A DNA stretch of 64,000 nucleotides from Thaumatotibia leucotreta (GCA_025490895.1 JALPQI010002217.1:41680-105679), one strand, 5' to 3'. Counted from the first letter of the stretch, positions 19,694-32,700 are shown. Program-made: numbers and translations. The notes: generated by a model not told the origin, from the letters alone.

Positions 19694-20709
19694 CAGGGTG
19701 GAAAAAGATTTTGGGTCAGTGAGGGCAGCTAACAGATCCGGTGTAGCTACGCGAAAATGGTCTTAGGAGACCTTCCCGTGATTTCCAATTAAAGAAGATT
19801 GGTGTTTTCAGATTTTGGATAAAGTATACAGGGTGCGAGAAAATGGTCATTTTTGACAAACTCTTTTTTTGATGCCAATCGATCCTGTTTCTGTTCAGGA
19901 TCAAAAGCTTGTATGGGACCAAAAAAAATTTTTCGGCTAGAAAAGCCGCAAATCGAGATTTAAAATTCCCGTACAAATTGTATGAAAATTAAAAATTTTT
20001 TTTTGCACGATTAATTTTTTTATGCCAATCGATTCCATTCTTATCCAGTACCAATAGTTTCCTAGAGGTGAACATACGGCAACGTAAAAAAAAAACAATA
20101 ACTAAAAAACTGTCTTCATACATTTACTATGGGAAAAAATTTAAACTTTGATTACATTATCTGTCACGCTAATTAATGTTGCTAATGTTTTCATACAGTA
20201 TTATTGTCATTTAGCATAGGACAACTAATTGTCGTGGCAGATAACATAATTAAGGTTTCACTTATTTTCCATAGTAAATGTATGAAAACAGTTTTTTTGA
20301 AATTTTGGCATTTTTGCACATTGCCATAAGTTGACCCGTAGGGAACAATTGGTACTGGATAGGAATGAAATCGATTGGCATAAAAAAATTAACCGTGAAT
20401 AAAATAATTTTTAATTTTCATACAATTTGTATGAGAATTTTAAATCTCGATTTGTGGCTTTTCTAGCCGAAAAATTTTTTTTGGTCCCATACAAGCTTTT
20501 GATCTTGAACAGAAACAGGATCGATTGGCATCAAAAAAAAAGTTTGTCAAAAATTACCATTTTCTCGCACCCTCTATGTTTTTTTCAAAATCTGTAAACG
20601 CCATTCTTCATCAATTTAAAATCGAGGGAAGGTCTTCTAAGACCATTTTCGCGTAGCAACACGGGATCTGGTAGCTGCCTTCACTGACCCAAAATCTTTT
20701 TCCACCCTG
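19694..20709. mobile_element. 1.0-kb TA-flanked fold-back element, CAGGGTG ends
   Basis: It begins CAGGGTGGAAAAAGATTTTG and ends with the inverse, flanked by TA (19692-19693, 20710-20711). Blocks pair along the whole length, for example gatgccaatcgatcctgttt with aaacaggatcgattggcatc, and tacatttactatggg with ccatagtaaatgta, closing on a loop near 20200. No coding frame. Confidence 0.88.
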
Positions 20710-20826
20710 TATAAAGGTTCGAAAAACCCGAAATACGAATAGTTTGGGTAGTAGACGCATTTAAAGTTGCAGTCAAAATTGTAGCCAAAAGCGGCAACAT
20801 TGCCCCGTTGATTATCTGTGGTAATT

Positions 20827-21090
20827 AGGGATCGCAACGGAACTATGGGTGCAAAACTTTAACAAAACTTCAAAATTATATGCATTTATATTTTAAAACT
20901 GATATGTATAGGAACACTCTTTCAAAGAAAAATATAATATTATTGAAAAACATGTATCCATTTTCATTGTCTATATCGGAATCTTGAACTTACAACGTTG
21001 TAATGTGTATTTTATGGATGTAGATATGTGCTCTTTCATGTCCACTTGACAAGTTTTGTTAAAGTTTTGCACCCATAGTTCCGCTCCCTA
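20827..21090. mobile_element. MITE with TAGGGA ends, 264 bp
   Basis: Inverted ends: aactatgggtgcaaaacttt follows the left end, and aaagttttgcacccatagtt precedes the right end (TCCCTA). Only the outer 45 bp or so pair. A single arm of the same family is at 62866-62916. Confidence 0.8.
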
Positions 21091-21167
21091 GGGCCTAGTG
21101 GTAATAGAATGAGTATTTAAAAATGGGAACCTTTTGTAAAGTCATAGCAAGGTCATTAAAGCCTAGT

Positions 21168-21283
21168 GGCCTATACCACAAAACTTTACAAGCGTACAAT
21201 TCTACAAAATTGTATAAATTCCCATACAAAATGTTGTCAATTTTGTAGAATTGTACGCTTGTAAAGTTTTGTGGTATAGGCCA
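21168..21283. mobile_element. hairpin MITE, GGCCTATACCAC ends, 116 bp
   Basis: Near-perfect inverted repeat: ggcctataccacaaaacttt and its reverse at the other end, with the loop near 21215. Confidence 0.8.
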
Positions 21284-22167
21284 TAAGTATCAATAGAAAA
21301 TACACAATAAAAATATACTTAAGGGTAAGTATATTTTTTACGATGTAGGTAAAGTTGTAACTTGTAACGTGTTCTACGACATTTCCATACATCCTTTCAA
21401 GGACAGCTAGGGCTAGTAGGGCTGTGCCAAATAAATGAGACAAGAATATTAAGACGAATTTAAAATGAAATAAAACTATGAAAACGGATAAACCCGCGTA
21501 TATTAACTAACTTCAACTTAATTCCGACGTTTCGAACACTTTCCAGGGTTCGTGGTCTGCGGATGAATTGCGTCTGAATTTAAAATTTGGTAATTTTTAA
21601 GTCTTGTTAATTGAAATACAAATGGCAAGTAAACTATACGCCCATCTATGATAGATTTATTGTACATTTTTTAACATTTCTGGTTTTAATTTCAAGTCTG
21701 TTTTTATTTTTTTTAATCGATGAGTATTGAAAGGGCTATGCGTCAAAATGGACCAAAAAACAACAGAGCTGGGAGTAGTGTCATTAAAAATGTGTATGTT
21801 TTTTCATACCTATGTTTTGTGTGCAATAAAGAATTTACATACATAATAAAATGCGTATTAATAACCTTCGGGCCTAAGGGTAAGGTGAAGTATCTGATAA
21901 AAACGAGACATACTTCTGAATAATGTGGAAGATATCTTTAAGATAGCCACAATCTTCGATAGTCAATACACGCTACAAACTAACAAAGCTACTGAATTTA
22001 ACGTAAATGATAAAAATCACGATTTCGGTATTAATTTACTTTTATTTTCAAATCAATGCAAGTCCTTCAGTGCAATCATAATATAATCCAATATAACCTA
22101 ACAGAGCCGGGTTAAACAAGCGTGGGTCTGTAGCACATTTTAGAGCGAGCCACTGGTTTCTTAAATG
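21284..22167. other. intergenic stretch with one short repeat
   Basis: It contains the second copy of the gacgtttcgaacactttcc repeat (21476-21550, first copy 5451-5520). Otherwise nothing recognised. Confidence 0.4.
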
Positions 22168-22707
22168 CTTTTTCCCCTCACTAGCTCGTAAAGCGCTCGT
22201 TTATCGTTTAATACGAGCGGGTAAAAACGCTTTTTACACTCTTGTGAATAAAGTAATTTGACATTGCTCTAATTCCTATAGCCCCCTACTGCCTAGTATA
22301 AGTGGATCTGTATGACCGTAGTAAACATGCGCAATCGGAGCTCACATGTTAAATTGGTCGTTTTCATGGGTGACTTTGTAAGCCATTGTATTTAAATTCC
22401 AGAAGTAACTCTATTCTACGATACGTTTCGACATTGAGTTTTAAATGGTTTCTTTAAGTTAATTTACATTTGGATGAGATTTGTAATCATATTTCCTCGC
22501 GATAGTGAGGGGAAAAAAGTTGTATTAAACTTGGCGGCAAAGTTTGTTCAACTCTCGTGCCTTGAGACCTTCGCAATGCTCAAGATTCCAGTTTTTGAAC
22601 CACTCGCTACGCTCGTGGCTCAATTTTGGAATCTTTCGCTAGCTCAGGTCTCAATATTGGCACGACAGTTAAACAACAACTTTGCCCCCTTGTATAATAA
22701 ATAACTA
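22168..22707 (+). repeat. 540-bp repeat R540, copy 2
   Basis: Same structure as copy 1, direct orientation. The 76-codon frame is intact, with two amino-acid differences from copy 1 seen by eye (H to N, M to T). Confidence 0.8.
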
Positions 22708-22759
22708 TTTTCTACTCCCGTACTTTTATTTACGGGTTTCGATATAGAGGTGATACGCT

Positions 22760-22915
22760 CACCACTGTCAAGAACATCAAGTCATAATCTTTATTCTGAA
22801 AGATAATGTTCTCAATGTCAACTTGCATGAGAATTTTGTCATGCAAATTTCTAATCATTTTAAGTAATTTTGAGACTGTTCTGCTTGTGCATTGCTAGTT
22901 AGACTTTTTAAGGCT
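22760..22915 (+). repeat. interspersed repeat shared with 56340-56540
   Basis: It shares aatgttctcaatgtcaactt, gcatgagaattttgtcatg and ttgctagtt with 56400-56520 (same orientation). Class unknown. Confidence 0.5.
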
Positions 22916-22942
22916 GAGTTCCTGAAGATGAAGATATCTACT

Positions 22943-23143
22943 GTGAATATCTGAACATTTCAATCACCTAATTTTAGTGGCATCATTTTTGCCGAAGTTT
23001 ATATTCCTTACAATGTGCTACTTTGTCATTAGAAGAAGGCACGGTACCTTATACAAATGACGAAGTATAACATAGAGACGTTTAGAAACTTCGATAAAAA
23101 TGATGCCACCAAAATTAGGCGGTTGAAACGCTCAGATATTCAC
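22943..23143. mobile_element. hairpin MITE, GTGAATATCTGA ends, 201 bp
   Basis: Inverted ends gtgaatatctgaacatttca and gtgaatatctgagcgtttca, followed by the paired blocks cctaattttagtggcatcat and atgatgccaccaaaattagg. Confidence 0.8.
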
Positions 23144-23554
23144 CCTTGATGTCCCTATGTATGTATATATATTAGAAAATACAACATATTAAAATATCTT
23201 ATCAAACTTTAAGCGTTATACTCAGAACTTCTGAGCATAATGTTTACGCAAAATGATAAGAAAGCAACTACTTATCATTCGCTTAGTAACACGGATATAA
23301 ATGATTAAGTATAAGCGGTAAAATGATAAGGCTCAATGCAGTTATGGTTGAATATTGCTCAAATTATCTACAAGATAAATGTTCTTCCTCTAGCTTTCTA
23401 AGAATGTGACGCGTATTTCTTTTGTTTATAATTATGAATGTATTTCCTCGATACAAGAGATGACTTCATCTATAGGAATTAAATATATTAGGTAGGTACT
23501 TGTAATTGGAAGTGTCATAGCGGAAGTGAACTTTATTTTATTATTTGTCACATA

Positions 23555-23598
23555 AAAGGATTGATCTTATTGATGAATCCTTTTATGTGACAAATGAG
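23555..23598. repeat. short perfect hairpin
   Basis: tttgtcacataaaaggatt pairs exactly with aatccttttatgtgacaaa around a short loop. Probably a tiny MITE core. Confidence 0.7.
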
Positions 23599-23934
23599 AG
23601 TAGTCCCATGGTACCTACGCTCAATGGGGATGATGACTGTAGTTAAAATAAATTATTTAACATTATGCACGACATAATACTTATACGAAGAAATGACTAC
23701 TAAGATGTAGATTGTAGTAATTTTTGTACAGAACTTCTATTTAATAAATTGAAAAGAACTTAAAAGAGTAGATCATTTGGCAGTACTCAAACGTGAGGTC
23801 ACTTTTGAGTATTTCGTATAAAATTCCATAGTGGTGATCGTTTTGACAGTTCGAAAAAAGATGCTGATTTGACTTGCCAGTCATCATGCCTATTGGGCTT
23901 GTATTGTTTTTTTTAATAGGCTTACTCATTGCCA

Positions 23935-24060
23935 CAGACTAAATAGCCGAGGGCAGAGACGCGGCCTACGATGGAGCGAGTTCGCCCAGAAGGTGCCTGT
24001 TCACCCTTGACTTGCAGGCTGACGGGTTATATGAACTCGGAAATATAGAGTGGATATTAA
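23935..24060 (+). repeat. interspersed repeat (GCCGAGGGCAGAGACGCGG)
   Basis: It shares gacgcggcctacgat, gagcgagttcgcccaga, gctgacgggttatatga and tcggaaatatagag with 38715-39010. Probably LINE-derived. Confidence 0.5.
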
Positions 24061-24389
24061 GATAAAAAGGGTTAAATCAATATAATTATGTTCTCTTGGT
24101 TAAAAAAAGAGATTGTACAAAAATCTTATCTCGTACGATAAATTAATTCACCTTGTAGTTTCGGGACGCCCGGCCAGGAACAGGCGGGCTGTCGAGGGTC
24201 ATCATTCGAGCGTTTCAACCGCCTTACTTTCGTGGTCACATTTTCTAAGAGTTGGCTGTAGACTTTTCGGTTATTTGGTAGATGTTCCGTACATTTAGAA
24301 GATAATCAGAAACCAAGTTAAAATAATCAGCCGATATCGTGAGAAGTGTGACCATGAAAGTGACTCGGAACAAACGCCTAAATAATGAC

Positions 24390-24608
24390 CAGTGATCGGT
24401 TTTTTGTATTCACCCGGCGGGTCTCCTAGAGTATGTTATGTACCTAAATTGAAAATAAACTTTAATTATTTACACGTATTCCCATGCAATTTGCCATGTT
24501 ACTGTTCATAATGTAATATTTATAATAGTATTATCTTGTTTTAGAGCCACACCCGTAATTTTTTATACGCGAAATCCCGCGAGGGTGAATCCAAAAAACC
24601 GATCACTG
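24390..24608. mobile_element. MITE with CAGTGATCGGTTTTTT ends, copy 1
   Basis: Inverted ends cagtgatcggttttttgtat and cagtgatcggttttttggat, then tcacccggcgggtctcc against the more diverged tcaccctcgcgggat. A second full copy is at 28835-29048 and one arm at about 29650-29723. The interior is shared (taattatttacacgtattcc). Confidence 0.85.
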
Positions 24609-25440
24609 ATAATGACCCTCAATCGCTATAGCGTTCATTCAGTCCAATTCCCCATAGTTGGAGCTGCAGATTCCTGTCCCGGCGGCATTCTCACTCTCTC
24701 CTTCAAATCTTCTCGTTTTCCTGCAGAATAGAAGGACACCCTTGAGATTGATGTCTCTTAGTTCGCTCTCCTCGAGTCGATCTCTGCTGAATACATTGGC
24801 TCGCTGCCGCGTACATAATGCATTCGGCTAGAACGCGCATGCTAGATTCCTCCTATCCACACGCTATTATACCTACCTCACTGACAAATATATCTCGTAA
24901 CAAATATATTAAATAAATAAGATGTATTGAAAATCATGCCCTTAGACAATTCGAATATTTTAAGTTAATCAATGGCATTTGTATGTATATTTTCAGAAAT
25001 AAACAGTTTTTTTTTTCTTTTTAAGTATTTAATTTAGAAATGAATATTCGTGTGATGATGATGTCGCCACGTACTTATACATGTTTAATTAAAACTGAAA
25101 GAGTTATAAATCTGTGATCGTGTTTTATTTATCACTTATATTAACATATAGTTAAAGCTTAAATTTAAATACAAGTTCGAAACGATAAGGCATTTCAGTC
25201 ATAACACGGCTATTAATCGCATACATCGATAATCGAAAATTTCGACCATCGATCTCCGTCACTCCGATTAAGGCGTAATTGGAGCGAAAGAGAGAAACAT
25301 TCAATATTATCAATTTAATATATTCGCGGTTTACCTCTGCATTACAGTTTTACCAAAGACACATTAGATAATATGAACTGTCAATTAAAATAATGTTGCC
25401 CACTGTACGAAATAAAATACCAGTTTGAGGCCAAACTGAG
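24609..25440. other. intergenic stretch, nothing recognised
   Basis: No coding pattern, RNA gene or repeat border was seen. Confidence 0.4.
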
Positions 25441-25442
25441 CA

Positions 25443-25540
25443 ACTGGGTCCAAATTCTTTTCGTTGTCTTATTTTGTGTCCCTAAAAAACTTAACACAGT
25501 TGTGATTTTTGTATGAGATGATGTCTTGTAAAAGAAAAGA
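25443..25540. repeat. GGGTC-TTGTCTTA MITE, partial copy
   Basis: It contains gggtccaaattcttttcgtt and ttttgtgtccctaaaaaac, one end of the family at 5885-6111. Truncated. Confidence 0.65.
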
Positions 25541-25559
25541 TGTGATTTGTCAGCCTCCA

Positions 25560-26155
25560 AAGCCATACCCTAGGCAGGGTCCCTACCAACTAGGGACCCT
25601 GCCTAAGAAGCTGGAGGTTCCGGGTTCGAATCCGGGCGAGGGCATTATTTGTTTATCGCAAATAATATGTAGGTATTCCTTGGTCGTGGCTGTCTATATA
25701 GTAGGTATTTAAGTATTCATATGTATGTATCTATTATATACAGGGTGTTAACGGGGTCGTGATCCAAACTGTGAAAAACGTGTTAAGATGATCCTTCTGA
25801 ACAAAGTTTCCCAAGGGACCCATAAGAAAAATCGTACTTTTTTTTTAATTAATTGAGTTCAAGTTCATTAATATGTATACAATTATCCATACTAATCCCT
25901 TGAGAATGTGTTTACATCATTATGAAACAATACTGGAAATCATTAACACTTTCGCATCGGTCGGTATGAAAACCGTGAATTTTTTTTCGCGATTTTCATA
26001 TTTGTTCCATGGGAAACCTTGTTCAGAAAGACCATCTTAACACGTTTTTCACAGTTTGGATCACGACCCCTTTAACACCCTGTATATCGTCGCTGAGTGC
26101 CCACATCACAAGCGTTAATTGAGTTTGCCGTGGGACTAGGTAGATTTGTGTATTA
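25560..26155 (+). mobile_element. tRNA-derived SINE (family S), split by a MITE
   Basis: The head with B-box-like gttccgggttcgaatccggg is at about 25585-25645 and the body runs to 25738. After a 342-bp insertion the 3' half resumes at 26083 (tatcgtcgctgagtgcccac) and ends in a TTA-rich tail. The left edge includes a small inverted repeat (ggcagggtccctaccaac / tagggaccctgcc). Confidence 0.75.
25741..26082. mobile_element. TA-flanked fold-back MITE in SINE, CAGGGTGTTAA ends
   Basis: The left CAGGGTGTTAACGGGGTCGT and right (reverse) CAGGGTGTTAAAGGGGTCGT are followed by long pairing arms (aacgtgttaagatg / catcttaacacgtt). TA lies on both sides. It is inserted in the TATA tract of the SINE. Confidence 0.85.
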
Positions 26156-26157
26156 TT

Positions 26158-26415
26158 ATTATAAGCCCATTCTTTTCCACTGCTGGGCGAAGGCCTCCCA
26201 TCTCTTCTTTCATTCATCCCGGTTCTGTGCTATATCTGGCCAGTCACTTAAAAAGGAGTCCAAGTTATCCCGCCATCGCCTGCGGGGTCTGCCGGGTCCT
26301 CGCTTTGAGTTATGGGGCACCCACACCGTTGATATCTTTGCCCATAAATCTTCCGGCATGCGGCAGATATGACCAGCCCAGTCCCACTTCAGCTTGGCCG
26401 CTTATCCTGACAGAG
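26158..26415 (-). mobile_element. RTE-like LINE 3' coding fragment
   Basis: The minus strand encodes WDWAGHICRMPEDLWAKIST, RGPGRPRRRWRDNLDSF and WPDIAQNRDE, then RWEAFAQQWKRMGL. It is the C-terminal piece of an RTE-like protein ending about 250 bp upstream of the transferrin start codon. Confidence 0.85.
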
Positions 26416-26667
26416 CTTTTTATGTGTTTACCAGTCCATATTCCCAAAAGATCTCTGCATACATGCTCCATAAATATGCCCTACCAACATAAATCGTTAT
26501 CTCCTGATATTATATCACTTTTACACTGAATTTCGAAATGGATAAGATAAGCATTAGCAAGCCGTGAATCCAAAAACTGATACACAGTAGGGAGAGCTAT
26601 CGTGAGCGTCTGGTGTGTTTTTTACTAGTGGTAATCCAGGATATAATTATCCTGTAAGTGTTGTGAA
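26416..26667 (+). promoter_or_regulatory. 5' flank of transferrin gene (5' UTR and promoter not resolved)
   Basis: The 252 bases between an RTE fragment and the ATG must hold the 5' UTR, or a splice acceptor if there is an upstream noncoding exon. No convincing TATA box or initiator could be fixed by eye. Confidence 0.35.
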
Positions 26668-26731
26668 ATGGCTTTCAAAAGTTTTATTATATTGCCGATC
26701 CTACTGGCTTGCGTGGCAGCACAAAATAGGT
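26668..26731 (+). CDS. transferrin exon 1 (start, signal peptide)
   Basis: ATG in context gtgaaATGg. It encodes MAFKSFIILPILLACVAAQN, a typical signal peptide with likely cleavage after VAA. The donor gtaagt at 26732 leaves one base of the next codon. Confidence 0.93.
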
Positions 26732-29700
26732 GTAAGTATACTTATCCTTTTTTATTGATTATGATATAACATATAGCAGGGTATAGATAATATTTATCTT
26801 CAAGGTCGTTTGTTACTTATTGAATGATTGTACAATCCTGAAAACGGATGTACTTGGACGTTTTTTTGACGTCCTAGCTACAACGTTTTTATTTAGATAT
26901 TTTATGTTAATTCTATTAAGATTCGCGAGCTTTTCGATTCTTAAGGTGCATTCAGACCAAACGAGCATTGGCTATTCTATCCCCCGCTCTACGAAATCCA
27001 CGAATCACGTTTTGTGTAACGATCGAATTTCGTAGAGTAGGGTGATAGAATAGCGAATGCTCGTTTGGTCTGAATGCACCTTTAACAGTTTAAAGTAGAA
27101 TAACAATTAAAACAAAATTGATTAGTTACATTATCATTCAAATGTACATGTGAATAGTGAATTGCGCTAAGGTCTTCACCTCTTCACTCAGCATGATGTC
27201 CAGCATTGGATCCCTGTAGTGAAATTCACTACGTAACGCTAATTTTCAATGAATCCCATCGTAACTAGAAGACACTATCATCTAACATGACATCATCAAA
27301 AGTCCATACAGTATTTTGACAATCATAATATTTAGCAGTTTCTTAGAAAGAAGTCGTACACTACACCTTATTGCCATAATTTAGCACTCCAGGCCGTGTG
27401 GTGACGGCAGTAAGAATACATTTGTCACCACCCCAACTCTTCCCGCGGGTGTCGTAAGAGCCGACTTAGGGATTAAAGTGTCACTGACCATCCTTTGATA
27501 CAAGATTGATGATGGGCAGCAGCGTCATCATAGTGGACACATTACTGCGATCGCCAATCCGCTTGCCCAGCGTGGCGATTATGGGCATTTACCTCCTAAT
27601 GCGTCTATACGCATAGTATAGGTAATAGGAAAGGCCTATGTACGTCCAGCAGTGGATTGAGATAGAGGCTGATGAAGTAAGCACTCCAAGAGCGAAAAAG
27701 ACGTTGATCGGCATGGACCGGCACGTATCGGCTTGGCCGACGCGGCATCGAAGTTTTCGCTCTCGTGCCGTCAGCATGAAGCTTTCATCTACCGGCTTAT
27801 GCCGATTCCATGTCGATTAAATTGGGGAGACCTTTTGGCACTTGAGATAGACCAAGCTCTGGGATAGGCACAGACAGCAATTATCGACAAAATTACAAAG
27901 TACCACCAAACAATTTACTGGGATTTACCTGAAGTCTCTACTATATTTTATTGATATAATAATCGAATTACTAAAAGTGCCTAGACTGGGCTCACGAGGT
28001 AACCGACATGTGGGAGGTTGATTCGGCGATCATTGTACCGATAGTTGTTTCTGCGAACGGTCTCATAGCGAAGAGTCTCGATCAACATCTCAAGAGGCTC
28101 TCGCTAGGTGACTGGATCAAGGGTCAGATGCAGAAGGCGGTAATCCTGGACACGGCGCGCATAGTCCGGCGGTTCCTCCCCCTGTAGCCCTAACCACCGG
28201 CAGCTTGGGCCCGCTCCGTTGCCGGTGGCACCCTAGGTTAGGTTTTTTATAATGTGTTTTGTATTTTTCTTTTTGTATGTATTATTGTATTTTACTTTTA
28301 AGGGCCTTGTTATAGAAAACCTAACTTAAGAAGAGAGATAAATAAAGGAAATAATTACTAAATATCCTTATGCAGTTAATATGGTCACTATGGAGGTTTT
28401 CATCAAACTACACTTAGTTGGCTTCCTGCCTTATCTGAAGCTAAGCGGTATTTCTGGAAACTTCAGCAAAGCGGAATTTAACAGCTGGGTCACTTTGCTT
28501 CTCCTGACTGTAAAACAGATGAAGGTGATAAGTCACATGATGAATCATTTAGGAGTCACCGATAAATAAATATCGATGACGATAATATTCGACGAAATCG
28601 TTTGATGTGCCGGCAATCTTAAGCTATGTTCCGATTTATTAACTATTTTCCTCTATGGAGGACTTACGTCCTTGGAGACGTGAATAGTTTAACATTTTTT
28701 TAACTACACTAAATACAACAGACATATTTTTTGTCATTTATATTTCTTTTAGGGGTGGTCTCAGGATGATATAGGCTTATTGTGATTTTTAAATTAATAA
28801 ATTGTATTCTCTCTTTGTATCGGAATTGTTTTAACAGTGATCGACTTTTTTGGCTTCCCCGGCGGGTCTCCTATAGTATCTAACTTGAAAAATAAACTTT
28901 AATTATTTACACGTATTTCCATGCAATTTGCCATGTTACTGTTCATAATGTAATGTAATAGTTAATAGTATTCATTTTTTTTATAGTCACACTCGTCATT
29001 TTTTATACGCGAAATCCCGCGAGGGTGAATCTAAAAAACCGATCACTGATGATGAAGATTATCATGTTGTCACTAGACAACATGATAGAGTATATTGAAT
29101 AATAGTGCGGGTGTAACGTCATGCAAACATCACGCATATTAAGCGTAAGCTAAATATAAAATTAAGATTCCAAATTAGCAATGCACTAACGAGAAGTTTT
29201 AAAACTGAGAATATTGTAACGGAAAGTTCTTCACACATTTATTGCTAAGACTTAGCTCCAATTTCTATGTCACTTGATGAGTTGCAAGTTCTCGTCTCGT
29301 TCCATTGCTGGCTAAAAACGAAACCCAAAGATAGCTGACGGAAAATATTCCCTGCATTTTTAAACGTTTTCGTCCACCGTAAGTATCGCAACATACCAAT
29401 ACCTAGTGTCCTTTAATGATAACGTTATCAGTGGCTATCAGTGATACAGTTTATTGAGCGCTAGGTGCGGCGATTTGTGAATCACGTTGGGTTACCGTAC
29501 GATGACTGGCCTTGGTTCTAAGAAAATGTATTTACTGTGTCCATAAACCTCTAATGTCGTTCATAATAAATATAATAACAAGACCAACGGGCCGCAGGAG
29601 AGCGATCATTTTTTTTTCAATGCTATCAGCAATTTTTTTTCCGACCGGTGTCGAATAATCAAAGTTTACTTTTCAAGTTACTATAGGAGACCCGCCGGGG

Positions 29701-32700
29701 GAATCCAAAAAAACCGATCACTGTTCATCATAATTATAATACATGAGATGTTGACCTAAGTATATTACATATTTATTTGCGATAAATGATAAACTTTATG
29801 TTAAAAACAATTCCGATGCAATGAGGGAATACAAATTACTAATTGCGAAAAACAACAGTTTTAGGGTCAGGGGCAGCTGATGCATGTAACGAAAAACCAA
29901 TTATTTTTCTTATCACGTCAGATAGCAGTTATTTTTGGCACACATTTGATCATGCTAAGGTCATTAAAATAAACTGATATGAATGACGTTATTCGATATT
30001 TTTTCTGCCACAAGGCAGCGCTACGTAAGCGTGAGGTACAGCTGTCAGATGCATACATAGATACTGAACATAAAATACCGAAATTCTAAATATTAGATGT
30101 CATATACCAAATAAAAACGACCAAGATCACCTAATGTCCGAGGTGGGGATCGAACCCACGTACTCAGCTTTCGCGGCCGATGCCTGCACCCCTCGGCCAC
30201 TCGGTCCTACCAACCACCAGTCAAATCTCTCGGGTATATGCAATCCCCCACAAGGCCAGGCGTCTTTGACCGACCGAGTGGCCGAGGGGTGCAGGCATCG
30301 GCCGTGAAAGCTGAGTACGTGGCTTCGATCCCCACCTCGGACATTAGGTGATCTTGGTCGTTTTTCTTTGGTATATGACATCTAATATTTATAATTTATA
30401 TAGTATTAAGTAGTGTGACTATTGGGGAAAAATAAAAAGTACAAATCAAAATATTTAGTTAGTAAATAATTTGATTTGTGTTTTCGCAATACGTTCTACC
30501 AAAATTCTATTGTATTTGTAAGTTATTATACAGGGTTACTTTTTCACCGGTACAATAATTTTTACCATATCATTGGTATCGATAATATATATCTTTTTTT
30601 GTTAATATTTATTAATTTATCATTCATGCAAATGTAACACAATGGGCGCTAATTACAAGGCGTCAACGGTGCGGTATGTCGTAGGCGGTAGGAAGGGGTG
30701 ATCCAACCCGCCATGCCACGCGCGATGTCATTTTAAAAAAACAGTTGATAGTTCGAGCGTTTTGCTAATTATGGATGTCGATAGATGCCTAATACGTTCA
30801 CATTTCTTGTTAGACTTGCGGATAAGTTCGGACATTAGTATTTTTTTGTTCCAAAGGGGTAGGTAGTAAAAAAATGCTAGTATTTTGTATTTTGGATTGA
30901 TTTTGGACTACTAGTTATTACATATGTTGATTTATTGTACTGGTGAAAATGTAGCCCTGTATTGATGTACCAAAAAGCATTATTCGAATAAATGAGATGT
31001 TAAACTAAGTAGATTTTTTTGTGCGATAAATGATAAAATTTAAGTTAACCACATTCCGATTCAAAGAGGGAATACAATTTAACAGGATAATATTTAGCGT
31101 AAGTTTACGTGATTAAGACACGTTTGTCGTTAAAATATGAGTGATATTATTCTTATATTATTAACTCAAATCTTACCGGTTTTGTAGAGATACTCTTGAC
31201 TGACTCCTTCCATAGCTATAACGCCAACATTAAAAAAAGTTCCGCTGATTTTTTTTCTAATCCACACAGTTTGCATTATTTGGGTTATCAGCGCCAGGCG
31301 CTATCATAATTTAAATAAAGGGGAGAAGGCCATTAACGGGTTTGCGACATTTTGCCATGTAAATCCACTAATATACGAGCAAATTTGAGTTTGGTTTATT
31401 ACCTATCATTATTATGCCCATATTTGTAGTACCTTTGACAAAATGTCATTTTTGTGCTCTTTAGGTTGTGAGTCTTTTGACTTGTCCATTTATGGGTAGG
31501 TATTCATTCAAAAAAGTAGGACTGAAATCCGTTTCGAAGTATCAGCATGTAGGGTGTAATGTTCAATTTTGTACAGCAGGAATACACCACTGCCTTAGGT
31601 TCATATAATGAGATATGACTGCTTAAACTGGAAACCAACAAAACACCAAAGGGGCCGTTCGCCACTGACTCTATTCTGGACACTGACATACACAACGTAC
31701 TCCATAAAGCCAATCATCATCAGCATACGGCGGGCTAAAGGCAGAACCAACTATTTCTTTGAAGATGATTTTGACAAATGGTATTTTATGCCAGTAACAT
31801 AGAACACTATTTGCTGAAAGATGTTTTACCGAAATAGTTGGTTCTGCCTTTAAACCAGCGGTATGATAGGCCTCTCCTATTAACTATGCATATAGACGCA
31901 TAAGGAGGTAAATGCCCATAATCGCTACGCTTGGCAAGCGGATTGGCGATCGCAGTAATGTGTCCACTATGGTGACGCTGCCCATCATCAATCTTTTATC
32001 AAATAATGGTCAGTGACACTTCAAAAAAAGCCAAGAAAGGGACAAATTGAGCTTTTATCAAAAAGTTTGTACATTTAGATCACGTCTTCGATATTTTCAA
32101 AAATTGGTAGGCTGTAGGCTTAGCACAGGGTTAGTGCGACAATATGTCGCCGCGAGATAGACCATCCATACTTATTTTATTCATATAGTTAGTAAAAGAT
32201 GGAAAATCTGTCTCGTGGTAACATACTGACATAACAATCATGTGCTAAGCATGCTGGTCAATGATGCTGAGTAAGATCTTACTAGATTTCCCAAAATGTC
32301 CGAAAATGGTTGTATGAAACGTTCCTTTTTTGTTACCAAAACTACATGAACACTCAATAAACACCATATAAAAAAATTTAAAACTGACTTCAACCGATTT
32401 CTCCAAGATCCCCGATTTGTTTTCATCATTGGTTTCCTCAAATCTTAGGTACTTTCTGAATGATTTTTTTTGTAAATGAATGAAAATTATCAAAACCGCC
32501 ATACATGTACCTGTAATATTTGTAGAGATCCCTCGATTTCTCCAAGATCCCATCATCAGACCGCAACTTGGTGCCAACGGGACCATTTTGGGGTCATACA
32601 CGTTCCATCACGAAACAAAATTTAAATCGGTTCACGATTTTCGGAGATATCGGGTAACATACATACAACAAAAAAAACGGTCGAATTTAGAACCTCCTCC

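Noticed and set aside
28381..28569. 62-codon open frame in transferrin intron 1
   Set aside because: No homology pattern, no splice or start context, and length expected by chance in this amount of sequence.
30133..30343. tRNA-Ser genes in inverted pair
   Set aside because: A and B boxes are present, but the long variable arm is missing, one acceptor pair is mismatched and the heads are part of a palindromic repeat. Treated as SINE-like heads.
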